In this document: piece by piece, positions 1 to 10,179 of the stretch
How positions within the stretch are numbered: position 1 is the first letter of the stretch
Layout of the letters: each line of letters begins with the position of its first letter
Origin: Limimaricola cinnabarinus
GTDB taxonomy: Bacteria; Pseudomonadota; Alphaproteobacteria; Rhodobacterales; Rhodobacteraceae
Reading direction: 5' to 3'
Assembly: GCF_002723615.1 (NCBI RefSeq)
Contig: NZ_KZ304952.1
Span: 186,001-250,000, forward strand
DNA length: 64,000 bases
Program-made: the position numbers and the translations under genes
The notes under the pieces: model-generated
Database searches by the model: none
What the model was told of the DNA's origin: nothing
Seen by the model: only the letters and a program-made list of their open reading frames with translations

Positions 1-1
1 G

Positions 2-610
2 GGCGGCGATGCGGCGCTGACCCATGCGCTCGCCGCGGCCCTTGGATATGACATGCAGGCCGGGCGCTTTTCGTCCGACAGCATCGTCATCGCCGCCACG
101 CCCCCCGAGATCGCCGACCGGATGCTGCCGCTTCTGCCCGGGCAGGACCGCGCGGCGCTGATCGCGCGGATGAACGCGCGCGCGGCGCGCGCGCCGCAGG
201 TGCCGGCGGTGCCGCTCGGCCCGCTCTTCGAGGATCTGGCGGCGCGGGGGCTGGCGCTCGGCCTCGTGACCAATGATGCGGAGGCCCCCGCCCGCGCCCA
301 TCTCGGCGCCGCCGGGCTCGGCGCGGCCTTCGGCTTCGTCGCCGGGGCCGATAGCGGTTTCGGCGGCAAGCCCGCGCCGGGCCAGCTTCTGGCCTGCGCG
401 GCGGCTCTCGGCCTTGCCCCGGCCGATTGCGCGATGATCGGCGACAGCCTGCACGACCTGCACGCCGCCCGCGCCGCCGGGATGACCGCCATCGCCGTGC
501 TGAGCGGCATCGCGGGGCGCGGGACGCTGGCGCCCCATGCCGATCTCGTGCTGGAGGACATCGGCGGCCTGCCCGGCTGGCTCGACGGCAAAGGCATCAC
601 GAAAGCGTGA
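2..610 (+). CDS. HAD-family phosphatase, 5'-truncated by window edge
   Basis: The reading frame is open from the first bases of the window, so the N-terminus (including the nucleophile Asp motif I) lies outside. What remains shows HAD motif II (LVTND, Ser/Thr position), the motif III lysine in GGKPAPG and the acidic motif IV in MIGDSLHDLHAA, the order seen in phosphoglycolate phosphatase/PGMB-type haloacid dehalogenases. It is expected to be a soluble Mg-dependent phosphomonoesterase. The substrate cannot be read from the sequence. It ends with TGA about 95 bases before the fasciclin gene. Confidence 0.8.
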   Translation, partial: GGDAALTHALAAALGYDMQAGRFSSDSIVIAATPPEIADRMLPLLPGQDRAALIARMNARAARAPQVPAVPLGPLFEDLAARGLALGLVTNDAEAPARAHLGAAGLGAAFGFVAGADSGFGGKPAPGQLLACAAALGLAPADCAMIGDSLHDLHAARAAGMTAIAVLSGIAGRGTLAPHADLVLEDIGGLPGWLDGKGITKA

Positions 611-704
611 TGCGCGCCTTTGCAACCGGCCCTCTCCCGCCACCGTGTCTGGGGGCATCACGGAAGGCGCGCATGCCTTCCGGTCATGTCAGGGAGACGA
701 CAGC

Positions 705-1277
705 ATGAACCTCAGGACCCTTTTCGCCGGCACCGCCATCGCCCTCACCTCGACGGCCGCGCTGGCCGAAACCCATGCCGAGACCGGCAACCCGATGGTC
801 GGCGGCGCCGCCATGTTCCCCGAGAAGACCATCGTCGAGAACGCAGTGAACTCGGCCGATCACACCACGCTGGTCGCCGCCGTGAAGGCCGCGGGCCTCG
901 TCGAGACGCTGTCGGGCGACGGCCCCTTCACCGTCTTCGCGCCGACCAACGCCGCCTTCGCCGCCCTGCCCGAAGGCTCGGTCGACGATCTGCTCAAGCC
1001 CGAGAACAAGGACCGCCTGACCGAGATCCTGACCTGCCACGTCGTCGCGGCCAACGCGATGTCGGATGCGATCCTTGGCATGATCGCGGATGACGGCGGC
1101 ATGCATGATGTCGAGACGGTGGGCGGCTGCACCTTCACCGTCTCGGAAGGCGATGACGGCACCATCATGATCACCGATGGCCAGGACCGCACCGCCACTG
1201 TCACCGTGGCGGATGTCAGGCAGTCGAACGGCGTGATCCATGTGATCGACGGCGTGCTGCTGCCCGCGGTCGAGTAA
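705..1277 (+). CDS. Secreted fasciclin (FAS1) domain protein
   Basis: 190 residues. The ATG at 705 is preceded by AGGGAG with good spacing and opens a clear signal peptide (MNLRTLFAGTAIALTSTAALA). One FAS1 domain follows, with the typical H1 region (TLVAAVKAAGLVETL), the GPFTVFAPTNAAFAALP core and the C-terminal SNGVIHVIDGVLLP motif. FAS1 proteins are exported and linked to adhesion or surface interaction; a precise role cannot be assigned. It stands alone, closed by a terminator-like hairpin at 1323. Confidence 0.9.
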   Translation: MNLRTLFAGTAIALTSTAALAETHAETGNPMVGGAAMFPEKTIVENAVNSADHTTLVAAVKAAGLVETLSGDGPFTVFAPTNAAFAALPEGSVDDLLKPENKDRLTEILTCHVVAANAMSDAILGMIADDGGMHDVETVGGCTFTVSEGDDGTIMITDGQDRTATVTVADVRQSNGVIHVIDGVLLPAVE

Positions 1278-1322
1278 GCCCTTCGAAAGATGGCCGGTTC
1301 TTGCACTCACGTACCGGCCACA

Positions 1323-1354
1323 GGCCCGTCGCGCAGGACGCGGCGGGCCGTTTT
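1323..1354 (+). terminator. Rho-independent terminator after the fasciclin gene
   Basis: An 11-base arm at 1323-1333 pairs with 1339-1349 (one G-T wobble) around a 5-base loop, followed by GTTTT. It sits 46 bases after the fasciclin stop codon. Confidence 0.7.
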
Positions 1355-1475
1355 CGCGGGGGCCGCCCTCTCGGGCCGACACGCGGCATCGCGCCGCAAC
1401 CCGGCCCTCCGGTCTTTCAATATGGCCGCGAAGCGCGCATGTGAAGGGGAGACGCCACCAGCCGAGGAGCCCCGG

Positions 1476-1877
1476 ATGAGCGAGCCCGTCCACCAGCCAG
1501 ACGCCGAAGCCGACGATCGCCCGTCGCGGCCCGCGATGCTGCGCGGCTTTCGCAGGCGCTGCCCGAACTGCGGCGAAGGCGGCCTGTTCCAGGGCTATCT
1601 CAAGGTGGTCGATCGCTGCCCGGTCTGCCGCGAGGAGCTGTGCCACCACCGCGCCGATGACGGGCCGGCCTATCTGACGATCCTGATCGTCGGGCATCTG
1701 CTGGCCCCGGTGATCCATGTGGGCTTCACCCGGTTCCGCCCCGATCCGCTGGTCATGGCCACGGTGCTGACCGTGGCGGCGGTGGCGTTGTCGCTCTATC
1801 TTCTGCCCCGGCTCAAGGGCGTGGTCGTGGGCATCCAGTGGGCGCGGCGGATGCACGGTTTCGGCAAGGTGCATTGA
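1476..1877 (+). CDS. DUF983 family membrane protein
   Basis: 133 residues from the ATG at 1476, chosen because GAGGAG precedes it; an upstream in-frame ATG at 1290 lacks a comparable site. The family signature is plain: a CPNCGEGGLFQGYLKV segment, a second CPVC pair that could bind zinc, then HRADDGPAYLTI and a hydrophobic C-terminal half with two membrane segments. The function of DUF983 proteins is not established; they are common in alphaproteobacteria. The stop overlaps the start of the Nudix gene by one base (TGATG), suggesting coupled translation. Confidence 0.85.
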   Translation: MSEPVHQPDAEADDRPSRPAMLRGFRRRCPNCGEGGLFQGYLKVVDRCPVCREELCHHRADDGPAYLTILIVGHLLAPVIHVGFTRFRPDPLVMATVLTVAAVALSLYLLPRLKGVVVGIQWARRMHGFGKVH

Positions 1878-2524
1878 TGCCCCCTCCCGCGCCGATCCGC
1901 GACGCGGCGACGGTGATCCTGCTGCGCGAGACGCCGCAGGGCCCGTCGGTGCTGATGGGGCGGCGCGGCGCGCGGGCGGCCTTCATGCCGTCGAAATACG
2001 TGTTTCCGGGCGGCGCGCTCGATCCGGTGGATGCCACCGTGCCCTTCGCAGCACCGCTGCCCGCGCATCACGCCGACCGCTTCGGGAACAAGACCGGGCC
2101 GCTGGCGGCCTGCGCCATCCGCGAGCTGTGGGAGGAAACCGGCCAGATCCTCGGTCGGCCAGCCGACTGGCCCGATGCGCCCCCCGGCTGGCGCGGCTTC
2201 GCGCGCAGCGGCCACCGCCCCGATGCGGCCGCGCTCGTGCCGGTGTTCCGGGCGGTGACGCCGCCGGGCCAGTCGCGCCGCTTCGATGCGCGGTTCTTCC
2301 TCGCCCCGGCCGAGCGCCTCGCCAGCGACCCCGACGATTTCACCCGCGCCGAGGACGAGCTGGCGCATCTGCACTGGGTGCCTCTGGCGCGCAGCGACGG
2401 GCTCGATCTGCCGCGGATCACGCAGCTGGCGCTGCAGGAGCTGCGCGCCCGGCTGGACGACCCAGACCCCGCGCGCCCGGTGCCGTTCTTTCACGGCACC
2501 ATGGAGCAGGACACGCCGCTCTGA
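1877..2524 (+). CDS. Nudix hydrolase
   Basis: 215 residues, starting with the ATG that shares a base with the DUF983 stop. The Nudix box is split by an insertion: FPGGALDP near residue 43 is followed about 30 residues later by the catalytic helix [10 protein letters not shown] (R82, E83, E86, E87), which carries the metal-binding REXXEE. Such split-box proteins hydrolyse nucleoside-diphosphate-linked compounds such as CoA derivatives or ADP-ribose; the substrate here is unknown. It converges on the carnitine dehydrogenase gene, whose stop lies 10 bases away. Confidence 0.85.
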   Translation: MPPPAPIRDAATVILLRETPQGPSVLMGRRGARAAFMPSKYVFPGGALDPVDATVPFAAPLPAHHADRFGNKTGPLAACAIRELWEETGQILGRPADWPDAPPGWRGFARSGHRPDAAALVPVFRAVTPPGQSRRFDARFFLAPAERLASDPDDFTRAEDELAHLHWVPLARSDGLDLPRITQLALQELRARLDDPDPARPVPFFHGTMEQDTPL

Positions 2525-2534
2525 TGCGGCAGGC

Positions 2535-4037
2535 TCATTCCGCCTCTTCGGCGCCCTTGCGCGAGATCGGCCGCCCGACCGCCGCCCCCGCCCCTTCGGG
2601 CGCGGGCAGATGGGCATGCGCCTTGGCCACGCGGCCCAGCCGCTCCTGCAGATCGGCGGGCGGGGCGGCGGCGCGGCGGCTTTCGAGATCGACATGCACC
2701 AGCATGTGCTCGGCCGTGGCCACCAGCCGCGAGGATTCCCACATCCGGTGAAATATCCGCGCCCGGCGCCCCTCGGCCAGCAGAAGCTGCGTGTCGATCG
2801 TGATCTGCCCGCCCGCGCGCACCTCGGCCAGGTGCCGGATATGGGTCTCGGCGGTAAAGAAGCTCTGGCCGCAGGCGATGTATTCGTCGTCGCAGCCGAC
2901 CAGCGCCAGAAAGCGGTCGGTCGCGTCGCCGAAGGCCTGCAGGTAGCGATGCTCGGTCATGTGACCGTTGCGATCGGCCCAGTCGAGCGGCACGGCGCGC
3001 GCCCCTGTCGGCAGCGGCCCGGTGAGCGACATCGCGTCGAGCCCCTGTGGCGCACCGCCGATCCGCCGGTCGGTCGCGTTGAGAAGCCGCCCCGCGCCCC
3101 AGTCGCGCGCCTTGAGCCCGCGCAGGATCGCCACGAGATTGGCGTCGCGGATCCGCTCCAGCTCGGCGATGGCGCGGCGGCCCGACTGGCTGTCGGATTG
3201 CGCGGCGATGGTCTCGATCAGCTCCTCGGTCAGCTCCGGCACGTCGGTCAGCTTGCTCCACGGCCCCTTGAGCACCGCGCCGGCCTGCGACAGCGCCTGC
3301 CGCACGCCCGTCTCGCCGCTGGCGATGCGAAAGCTTTCGAACAGCCCCATCTGCGCCCAGCGCAACCCGAAGCCATAGCGGATCGCGTCGTCGATCTCGG
3401 CGGTTTCGGCCACCCCGTCGGAGACCAGCCAGAGCGCCTCGCGCCAGACCGCCTCGAGCAGCCGGTCGGCGACATGCGCGTCGATCTCGCGGCGCAGGAA
3501 CAGCGGGTGGCTGCCGATGTCGCGCAGCGTGGTGCGGATGCGCTCGATCCGCGCATCGCCCGTGCCCGGCCCGGTGACGATCTCGACCAGCGGCAGAAGA
3601 TAGACCGGGTCGAAGGGATGCGCGACGACGATCTGGCCGGGCCGGGCCGCGCCCTCGGCCAGCTCGGAAGGGCGAAAGCCGGAGGTGGAGGAGCCGATGA
3701 TCGCGGCTTCGGTGCAGGCGGCCTGTATGGCGGCATAGACCTCGTGCTTGAGCTCGAGCCGCTCTGGCACGCTTTCCTGGATCCATTCGGCGCCGGTCAC
3801 CGCCTCCGCCAGATCCTCGTGAAAGCTCACCTCCCCCTCTTCGGGAAGCGCCACGTCCCACAGCCCCGGCATGGCGGCGCGGGCGCGCGCCATCACCGCC
3901 TCGACCCGTGGCTGCGCGTCCTTGTCGGTGTCGTGGACGCGCACGTTCCAGCCCATCAGCGCGAACCGCGCGGCCCAGCCGCCGCCGATCACGCCCGCGC
4001 CGACCACCGCCGCCGTTCTCGCCCCCGATGCCACCAT
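2535..4037 (-). CDS. lcdH: L-carnitine dehydrogenase fused to a thioesterase domain
   Basis: 500 residues. The N-terminal Rossmann fold ([15 protein letters not shown], residues 10-24) and the [15 protein letters not shown] segment place it in the 3-hydroxyacyl-CoA dehydrogenase superfamily, L-carnitine dehydrogenase branch, which oxidises carnitine to 3-dehydrocarnitine with NAD. From about residue 340 a hot-dog thioesterase domain follows ([18 protein letters not shown]). Such dehydrogenase-thioesterase fusions are known from alphaproteobacterial carnitine degradation, where the second domain is reported to act on betainyl-CoA. The other carnitine genes are not adjacent. It lies 3 bases downstream of the lipoprotein gene on the same strand, suggesting co-transcription. 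Confidence 0.85.
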   Translation of the reverse strand: MVASGARTAAVVGAGVIGGGWAARFALMGWNVRVHDTDKDAQPRVEAVMARARAAMPGLWDVALPEEGEVSFHEDLAEAVTGAEWIQESVPERLELKHEVYAAIQAACTEAAIIGSSTSGFRPSELAEGAARPGQIVVAHPFDPVYLLPLVEIVTGPGTGDARIERIRTTLRDIGSHPLFLRREIDAHVADRLLEAVWREALWLVSDGVAETAEIDDAIRYGFGLRWAQMGLFESFRIASGETGVRQALSQAGAVLKGPWSKLTDVPELTEELIETIAAQSDSQSGRRAIAELERIRDANLVAILRGLKARDWGAGRLLNATDRRIGGAPQGLDAMSLTGPLPTGARAVPLDWADRNGHMTEHRYLQAFGDATDRFLALVGCDDEYIACGQSFFTAETHIRHLAEVRAGGQITIDTQLLLAEGRRARIFHRMWESSRLVATAEHMLVHVDLESRRAAAPPADLQERLGRVAKAHAHLPAPEGAGAAVGRPISRKGAEEAE

Positions 4038-4040
4038 GGT

Positions 4041-4574
4041 TCAGCCTCCCCTGGCGGCCTCGAGCGCGCCGGTGTCGTATCCGTTGAAATCGAGCATCTC
4101 GCGCGCCGCCCGCGCCCGGTCCGCCGCGGCCTGTCCGGGGCGGTGCATGATCCAGCCATGCGCCCCGTCGGGCGCGCCGAACGCGGCGGTGCGAAACCCG
4201 TCATCGGCCCAGAGCAGCCACCACGGCGCGCCGCCCGCCTCGAAGCGCCCGCGCCCCTGCGCGACCACCGGCAGCAGCCGCGCCGCCCCGCCCCCCGTGA
4301 TCCGCGCCACGCCGCCCCCGGCCTCCAGTTCGAGCGTCATGCGCTCGCCCGCCCGGACCGGGCCGCCCGGATAGGCGGCGGCGACCAGCCAGTCGCCGTT
4401 CAGATCCGGGGCCGCGCCGCGCAGGCTCGAAGCGATCGGCGCGGTCGTGTCGCGAAACGCGGGGCCTGCCGCCGGATCGGGCGCCTTTGCCCCGCCGCAG
4501 GCGGCGAGCCAAAGCAGCGCCGCGAAGGCGGGCATCGCGCTGCAGGAGCGCCGCAGGGAGGCGATGGCGGTCAC
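4041..4574 (-). CDS. Lipocalin-like lipoprotein
   Basis: 177 residues with a lipoprotein signal peptide: a basic start, a hydrophobic stretch and the lipobox LAAC with Cys26 as the lipidation site. The mature part contains [16 protein letters not shown] near the beginning and a closing [19 protein letters not shown] strand, which resembles the last strand and R-motif of bacterial lipocalins (Blc). Probably anchored to a membrane facing the periplasm and binding a hydrophobic ligand; that is inference. A later ATG at residue 14 is a possible alternative start that keeps the lipobox. Confidence 0.65.
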   Translation of the reverse strand: MTAIASLRRSCSAMPAFAALLWLAACGGAKAPDPAAGPAFRDTTAPIASSLRGAAPDLNGDWLVAAAYPGGPVRAGERMTLELEAGGGVARITGGGAARLLPVVAQGRGRFEAGGAPWWLLWADDGFRTAAFGAPDGAHGWIMHRPGQAAADRARAAREMLDFNGYDTGALEAARGG

Positions 4575-4670
4575 GGGATCCTCCGAATTGTCGCATGGCC
4601 CTCGCAGCCGGTGCCCCGCCGGGCGGGCTGGAGGCGGAGCGCGAAGTCTGGCACGCGCTCCGCCATTGCC

Positions 4671-5711
4671 TCAATAGGGCATCGGGTGGCGCTTGTGCGC
4701 CGCGTCGATCTCGGAGACGACCTCGTCCGAAAGCACCACCTCGCGCCCCGCGAGGATGCGTGCCAGCTGATCGGTGTTGCTCGCGCCGAAGATCGGGCAG
4801 ACCGGGAAGGGCCGCGTGCGCTGCCAGGCCAGCGCCATGTGCACCGGGTCGAGCCCGTGCTTTTCGGCGATGTCGAGATAGGCCTGCGTCGCGCCGATCA
4901 CCCGGTCGGTCTTGCGCCCGCCCAGATCGCCGTTGATCGCCAGCCGCGAGCCTTCGGGGATGCCGTTTTGGTACTTGCCGGTGAGATAGCCGCAGGCGAG
5001 CGGCGAATAGGACAGCAGCAGCACGTCTTCGTTCACCGCCATCTCGGCCATGTCGGTGTCGTAGAGCCGCGACAGCAGCGAGTATTCGTTCTGGACCGAG
5101 GCGACGCGCGGGCCGCCCTGCGCCTCGGCGCGGTCGATCCAGCGGGTGGTGCCCCATGCGCTCTCGTTCGAAAGACCGAAGGCGCGGATCTTGCCCTCGG
5201 CGACGAGATCCTTGAGCGTCGCCAGCACCCCGTCCATGTGATCGCGGGTGCGCGCGGGGTCCTGCCCCGAAGGGTCGAAGCCCCAGTACTGGCGGAAGTG
5301 ATAGGAGCCACGCTCGGGCCAGTGCAGCTGGTAGAGGTCGATCACATCGGTCTTCAGCCGCCTGAGCGAGCCTTCGACGATCTCGCGGATATTGCCGCCA
5401 TCATAGCCCTTGCCGTCGCGCACGAAGCCGCCATTGGGCCCCGAGGCCTTGGTGGCGATCCGGTAGGCATCGCGCTTGCCGGTCTTTTCGATCCAGTTGC
5501 CGATGATCTCCTCGGTGCGGCCCACCGTCTCGGCCTTGACCGGGTTGACCGGATACATCTCGGCGGCGTCGAGAAAGTCGATCCCCGCTTCGAGCGCCAT
5601 GTCGAGCTGGCGATGCGCGTCGTCCTGCGGCGTCTGGCTGCCATAGGTCATCGTGCCCAGGCACCATTCGCTGACCTCGATGCCGCTGCGGCCAAGGGGG
5701 ATCTTCTTCAT
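4671..5711 (-). CDS. Aldo/keto reductase, Tas-like
   Basis: 346 residues, the length of Tas-type NADP-dependent aldo/keto reductases. It begins with [21 protein letters not shown] and shows the family order: catalytic Asp and Tyr in [10 protein letters not shown], the Lys in IATKASGP, the His in [10 protein letters not shown], and a C-terminal cofactor segment including [12 protein letters not shown] cytosolic reductase of aldehydes or ketones; the physiological substrate is not evident. It is divergent from metG (153-base gap) and upstream of the lipoprotein and carnitine dehydrogenase genes on the same strand. Confidence 0.88.
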   Translation of the reverse strand: MKKIPLGRSGIEVSEWCLGTMTYGSQTPQDDAHRQLDMALEAGIDFLDAAEMYPVNPVKAETVGRTEEIIGNWIEKTGKRDAYRIATKASGPNGGFVRDGKGYDGGNIREIVEGSLRRLKTDVIDLYQLHWPERGSYHFRQYWGFDPSGQDPARTRDHMDGVLATLKDLVAEGKIRAFGLSNESAWGTTRWIDRAEAQGGPRVASVQNEYSLLSRLYDTDMAEMAVNEDVLLLSYSPLACGYLTGKYQNGIPEGSRLAINGDLGGRKTDRVIGATQAYLDIAEKHGLDPVHMALAWQRTRPFPVCPIFGASNTDQLARILAGREVVLSDEVVSEIDAAHKRHPMPY

Positions 5712-5864
5712 GTCGGGCCTTCCTGTGTTCGGGCCGGACGCATGGCCCGGCTGCGAGGCGCAGAGGTAGAGCGCGGCGGCCCGCTCGGCAAGCGCGCGCC
5801 TACTGGCCTAAGCCGGGCGGGATCGCTACACGGGGCCGCGGACGCAGCGAAGGACACCAGCAGC

Positions 5865-7577
5865 ATGGCACGGCATCTCATCACCTCGGCCATCCCCTAC
5901 ATCAACGGGATCAAGCATCTGGGCAATCTGGTGGGCAGCCAGCTGCCCGCCGACCTCTTCGCGCGCTACCAGCGCGGACGCGGCCACGAGGTCATGTTTC
6001 TCTGCGCCACCGACGAGCACGGCACCCCCGCCGAGCTCGCCGCCGCCAAGGCGGGCAAGCCGGTGGCCGAATACTGCGCCGAGATGCACGAGACCCAAGC
6101 CGAGATCGCGCGCGGCTTCCGACTTTCCTTCGATCATTTCGGCCGCTCGTCGAGCCCGCAGAACCACAGGCTGACGCAGCATTTCGCGGCGCGGCTCGAT
6201 CAGGCCGGGCTGATCGAGGAGCGGGTCGAGACGCAGATCTATTCGAAGGCCGATGGCCGCTACCTGCCCGACCGCTACATCGAGGGCACCTGCCCCAATT
6301 GCGGCTTCGAGAGCGCGCGCGGCGACCAGTGCGACAACTGCACCAAGCAGCTCGACCCCATCGACCTGATCGAGCCGCGCTCGGTGATCTCGGGCTCGAC
6401 CGATCTGGAGCCGCGCGAAACCAAGCATCTCTATCTCAAGCAAAGCGGCATGCGCGGCCAGTTGCAGGACTGGATCGACAGCAAGGGCGACTGGCCGGTG
6501 CTGACCACCTCGATCGCCAAGAAGTGGCTCAATGACGGCGACGGGCTGCAGGACCGGGGCATCACCCGCGATCTCGACTGGGGCATCCCGGTGAAGAAGG
6601 GCGAGGAAGACTGGCCCGGCATGGAGGGCAAGGTCTTCTATGTCTGGTTCGACGCGCCGATCGAATACATCGCCTGCGCGCAGGAATGGGTCGATGCGGG
6701 CAAGGGGGATGATTGGGAGCGCTGGTGGCGCACCGATCGCGGCGCGGACGACGTGCGCTACACCCAGTTCATGGGCAAGGACAACGTGCCGTTCCACACG
6801 CTGAGCTTTCCTGCGACCATCCTCGGCTCGGGCGAGCCGTGGAAGCTCGTCGATTACATCAAGTCGTTCAACTACCTGAATTATGATGGCGGCCAGTTCT
6901 CGACCAGCCGCGGCCGCGGCGTGTTCATGGATCAGGCGCTCGAAGTGCTGCCCGCCGATTACTGGCGCTGGTGGCTCCTGTCGCACGCCCCCGAAAGCTC
7001 GGATGCCGAGTTCACCTGGGAGAATTTCCAGCAATCGGTGAACAAGGATCTCGCCGACGTGCTGGGCAACTTCGTCAGCCGCGTCACCAAGTTCTGCCGC
7101 TCCAAGTTCGGCGAGGAGGTTCCGGCGGGCGGCGCGCATGGCGAGCGCGAGACGGCGCTCATCGCCGATCTGGAGCGCCGGCTGCGGGCCTATGAGGGCC
7201 ACATGGACGCGATCGAGGTGCGCAAGGCGGCGATGGAGCTGCGCGGCATCTGGGTGGCGGGCAACGAATACCTGCAGGACGCCGCCCCTTGGGCCACCTT
7301 CAAGACCGAGCCCGAGACGGCGGCGATGCAGATCCGCCTCGCGCTCAACCTGATCCGGCTCTACGCGGTGCTCTCGGCCCCCTTCATTCCCGACGCGTCG
7401 GCGCAGCTCATGCAGGCGATGAAGACCGAGGACGACGCCTGGCCCGGCGACGTGGCGCAGGCGCTGTCGGCCCTGCAAGCGGGGCACGGCTTCGCGGTGC
7501 CCGAGGTGAGTTTCCGCAAGATCACCGACGAGGAGCGCGAGGGCTGGCAGGTCCGTTTCGCGGGCAAGCGGGACTGA
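5865..7577 (+). CDS. metG: Methionyl-tRNA synthetase
   Basis: 570 residues. Charges tRNA-Met in the cytoplasm. The ATG at 5865 opens the class I catalytic fold with a HIGH-like KHLGN at 17-21. A zinc knuckle CPNC...CDNC sits at 143-159, the FDAPIEYIA region follows, and the flexible loop is QFSTSRG near residue 345, where many MetRS have KFSTS/KMSKS. The C-terminal anticodon-binding helical domain is present and no extra tRNA-binding domain is appended. The same frame stays open far upstream, but only because it is antisense to high-GC genes. Confidence 0.95.
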   Translation: MARHLITSAIPYINGIKHLGNLVGSQLPADLFARYQRGRGHEVMFLCATDEHGTPAELAAAKAGKPVAEYCAEMHETQAEIARGFRLSFDHFGRSSSPQNHRLTQHFAARLDQAGLIEERVETQIYSKADGRYLPDRYIEGTCPNCGFESARGDQCDNCTKQLDPIDLIEPRSVISGSTDLEPRETKHLYLKQSGMRGQLQDWIDSKGDWPVLTTSIAKKWLNDGDGLQDRGITRDLDWGIPVKKGEEDWPGMEGKVFYVWFDAPIEYIACAQEWVDAGKGDDWERWWRTDRGADDVRYTQFMGKDNVPFHTLSFPATILGSGEPWKLVDYIKSFNYLNYDGGQFSTSRGRGVFMDQALEVLPADYWRWWLLSHAPESSDAEFTWENFQQSVNKDLADVLGNFVSRVTKFCRSKFGEEVPAGGAHGERETALIADLERRLRAYEGHMDAIEVRKAAMELRGIWVAGNEYLQDAAPWATFKTEPETAAMQIRLALNLIRLYAVLSAPFIPDASAQLMQAMKTEDDAWPGDVAQALSALQAGHGFAVPEVSFRKITDEEREGWQVRFAGKRD

Positions 7578-7669
7578 GCGCACGAAAAAATCGCGCGCAA
7601 GCGGGCTTGGGGGCTGGATCGGAGGGGCACAGTTCGGGCTAGTCTGTCCGTGCAGGACAGGAGCCCGAA

Positions 7670-8155
7670 ATGAGCCAGCCCCTTAGACGAATGCCCACCA
7701 CCCGCGGCACGCTTCTGATGACCGACGAGCCCGCCCCGCGCCTCGAACGCGCCGCCTGGGGCGCGATACTGGCGGGCGGGCTGGTCGGGGTGGCGCTGAT
7801 GGTGCCCCTGGTGCTGATCTGGCGCGGCATGGAGGCGCGGTTGGCGGAGCATGGCGACCCGGCTCTCGCGCTGCTGCCGCTGCTGGCGCTGGCGGGCGGC
7901 GGCTGGAGCGCGGCCTCGCTCTCGGGGGCGGTGCGCCGCCGGGCCGCGGCGCTGCATGGCGTCGGGGTATGGGCGCTCTTGCTGGTGCCGGTGACCGGGC
8001 TCGCGATCTTTGCGCCAGAGGTGCTCGAACGGGCGGTGCCGGGGCTGGCCGAGATGGCGCGCGCCGCGAATGGCGAGCTTGTGCTCGGCGTGCTGGCGCT
8101 GGCGGGGCTCTTCGCGGCGATGCTCGGCGGGCGCCTGGCCGCGCCGCGCCTCTAG
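7670..8155 (+). CDS. Hypothetical integral membrane protein
   Basis: 161 residues; AGGAG precedes the ATG at 7670 by six bases, supporting this start. Four hydrophobic stretches (about residues 28-51, 66-84, 94-115 and 138-157) suggest a four-helix inner-membrane protein. No family is recognised and there are no conserved polar motifs that would hint at activity. It converges on the DegP-like gene with a 4-base overlap of the coding ends. Confidence 0.6.
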   Translation: MSQPLRRMPTTRGTLLMTDEPAPRLERAAWGAILAGGLVGVALMVPLVLIWRGMEARLAEHGDPALALLPLLALAGGGWSAASLSGAVRRRAAALHGVGVWALLLVPVTGLAIFAPEVLERAVPGLAEMARAANGELVLGVLALAGLFAAMLGGRLAAPRL

Positions 8156-9249
8156 CGCCCTGCCAGCAGCTCGAGCGTGACCTCCCGGCTGCGGCCATTG
8201 CGCGACAGGGTCAGCGTGACGCTCTCGCCGGGCCGGCGCCGGTCGATCAGCCCCAGAAGATCGTCGAGCCCGGTGACTGCCATGCCATCGAGCGCCACCA
8301 CCACGTCGCCGGGCAGGAGCCGCCCGCGCGCCACGCGCGCCGGCGCGATGCCCTTGCGCGCGGCCTCCGAGCCCGGCGCGACATCGAGCACCAGCGCCCC
8401 CGCAAGCCCCTGCCGGTTCACCGCCGCGTTGATCCGCGCGTCGAAGCCGAGCCCCAGCGAGGGCGGGCTGTAGCGGCCGGTCTCGATCAGCTGCGGCACC
8501 ACCCGCGCCACGGTGGAGACCGGCACGGCGAAGCCGATGCCCGCGCTCGCGCCCGAAGGCGAGAAGATCGCCGTGTTGACCCCGACGAGCCGCCCGCGCG
8601 CATCGAGCAGCGGCCCGCCGGAATTGCCCGGGTTGATCGCGGCGTCGGTCTGGATCAGCCCGCGGATCGTGCGGCCCCGGTCGCCCGGCAGGTCGCGGTC
8701 GAGCGCGGAGACGATGCCGGTGGTCAGGGTCCAGTCGAGGCCGAAGGGATTGCCGATCGCCAGCACCGACTGCCCCACTTCGAGCGCGCCCTGCCCCGGT
8801 TCGGGGCGCGGCAGCGGGCCGGGCAGATCCTCCGCCGCGATGCGCAGCACCGCGAGATCATGGCTCGGGGCGCGGCCCACCACCCGCGCCTGAAGCGAGC
8901 GGCCATCGGCCAGCTGCACCGTGGCGCCGCTCGCCTCGCTGATCACGTGATCATTGGTGACGACATGGCCCGCCTCGTCCCACAGGAAGCCCGAGCCCGA
9001 GCCCAAGGGCCGCTCGCCCGCCCGACGGGTGAAGGGATCGACCACGCGGGCCGAGGTGGTGATCGCCACGACGCTGTCGCGCGCGGCGCGAAACACCGCG
9101 ATGGTGCGCGATTCCTCGGGCTCGAGACTGGCCGGGCCCGGCGGCAGTGGCGCGGGCGCCGCCGTCTGGGGCGTGGTGACGTATCGCCCGGCCAGAAAGG
9201 CCGCGACGAGCATCAGGGCGAGAGCCGCTCCTGCAAGGCTGGCGCGCAT
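8152..9249 (-). CDS. DegP/HtrA-type periplasmic serine protease with one PDZ domain
   Basis: 365 residues. An N-terminal hydrophobic segment (about 4-20) acts as signal or anchor. The trypsin-like domain carries the complete triad: His101 in VVTNDHVI, Asp131 in SHDLAVLRI and Ser210 in NPGNSGGPLL. A single PDZ domain follows (about 255-360, SLGLGFDARIN through LPGDVVVALDG). With one PDZ and an N-terminal membrane segment it resembles DegS-like or short HtrA proteins that act on misfolded or signalling substrates in the periplasm. It stands alone, divergent from the transglycosylase gene. Confidence 0.9.
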   Translation of the reverse strand: MRASLAGAALALMLVAAFLAGRYVTTPQTAAPAPLPPGPASLEPEESRTIAVFRAARDSVVAITTSARVVDPFTRRAGERPLGSGSGFLWDEAGHVVTNDHVISEASGATVQLADGRSLQARVVGRAPSHDLAVLRIAAEDLPGPLPRPEPGQGALEVGQSVLAIGNPFGLDWTLTTGIVSALDRDLPGDRGRTIRGLIQTDAAINPGNSGGPLLDARGRLVGVNTAIFSPSGASAGIGFAVPVSTVARVVPQLIETGRYSPPSLGLGFDARINAAVNRQGLAGALVLDVAPGSEAARKGIAPARVARGRLLPGDVVVALDGMAVTGLDDLLGLIDRRRPGESVTLTLSRNGRSREVTLELLAGR

Positions 9250-9350
9250 GATCGTCTCTCCCCTTCACATTGCCGCTGCATTGGCCCGGGCTAGATGGAG
9301 CGAAAACCCCGGTCGCCCAGCGGCCGATGCCAATTTACGGGAGTTATCTC

Positions 9351-10145
9351 TTGAAACACGTGCTTTCCACCCTTCTCGCGCTGGGTCTCGGCGCAAGCTC
9401 CGCCGCCGCCGCCACCTGCGGCAACGACGCATCGGGCTTCGACCGCTGGAAGCAGGAATTCGCCACCGAGGCGGCGGCGCAGGGCGTGGGCCAGGCCGGG
9501 CTGAACGCGCTGGCCAATACCAGCTATGCCCAGCGCACGATCAATGCCGACCGCAACCAGAAGAGCTTCGACTACTCGCTCGACAAGTTCATGCAGGTGC
9601 GCGGCGCCGATACCATCGTGGCGCAGGGCCGTCAGAAGCTCGCCTCCAATCCCGGCTTCTGGCAGAGCCTCGAAAACCAGTATGGCGTGCCCGCGGGCGT
9701 TCTGATCGCGATCCATGGCATGGAGACCGGCTTTGGCGGTTTCATGGGCGATTCCAACGTGCTCTCCGCGATCTCGACGCTGGCCTATGACTGCCGCCGC
9801 TCCGAGTTCTTCTCGCGCCACGCGCTGGCGGCGCTCAAGCTCGTGGATCGCGGCGCCATCGCGCCCAATTCGATCGGCGCGATGCATGGCGAGCTGGGCC
9901 ACACGCAGTTCCTGCCCGGCAACATCCTGCGCTACGGGGTGGACGGCAATGGCGATGGCCGGGTCGATCTCACCAACCTGACCGACGCCATGGCCTCGAC
10001 CGCCAACTACCTGCGCCAGAAGGGCTGGCAGCCGGGGGCGGGCTTTCAGGAGGGGCAGCCCAACTTCCGGGTGATCCAGGAATGGAACGCCGCGGGCGTC
10101 TACCAGAAGGCGATCGCGCTGATGGCGGCGCGGATCGAGGGCTGA
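9351..10145 (+). CDS. Secreted lytic murein transglycosylase (SLT_2/MltB-like)
   Basis: About 264 residues from a TTG at 9351, preferred because ACGGGAG lies seven bases upstream and translation gives a clean signal peptide ending SSAAAA. An ATG at 9327 would add eight residues without a ribosome site. The domain matches the MltB/SLT_2 family: the catalytic glutamate in IHGMETGFGG, the GHTQFLPGNI motif, and a DGNGDGRVDL loop close to an EF-hand-like calcium site. It cleaves peptidoglycan glycan strands in the periplasm with formation of 1,6-anhydro ends. No lipobox is visible, so it is probably soluble. Confidence 0.85.
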   Translation: MKHVLSTLLALGLGASSAAAATCGNDASGFDRWKQEFATEAAAQGVGQAGLNALANTSYAQRTINADRNQKSFDYSLDKFMQVRGADTIVAQGRQKLASNPGFWQSLENQYGVPAGVLIAIHGMETGFGGFMGDSNVLSAISTLAYDCRRSEFFSRHALAALKLVDRGAIAPNSIGAMHGELGHTQFLPGNILRYGVDGNGDGRVDLTNLTDAMASTANYLRQKGWQPGAGFQEGQPNFRVIQEWNAAGVYQKAIALMAARIEG

Positions 10146-10179
10146 TCCCCGCTTTGCCCCTTGTGCCGCAGGCGGTCGG

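Noticed and set aside
2286-5864. Open frame of about 3.5 kb continuing upstream of metG
   Set aside because: It is antisense to three well-supported minus-strand genes. Long antisense frames are common in very GC-rich DNA, and the product has low-complexity composition.
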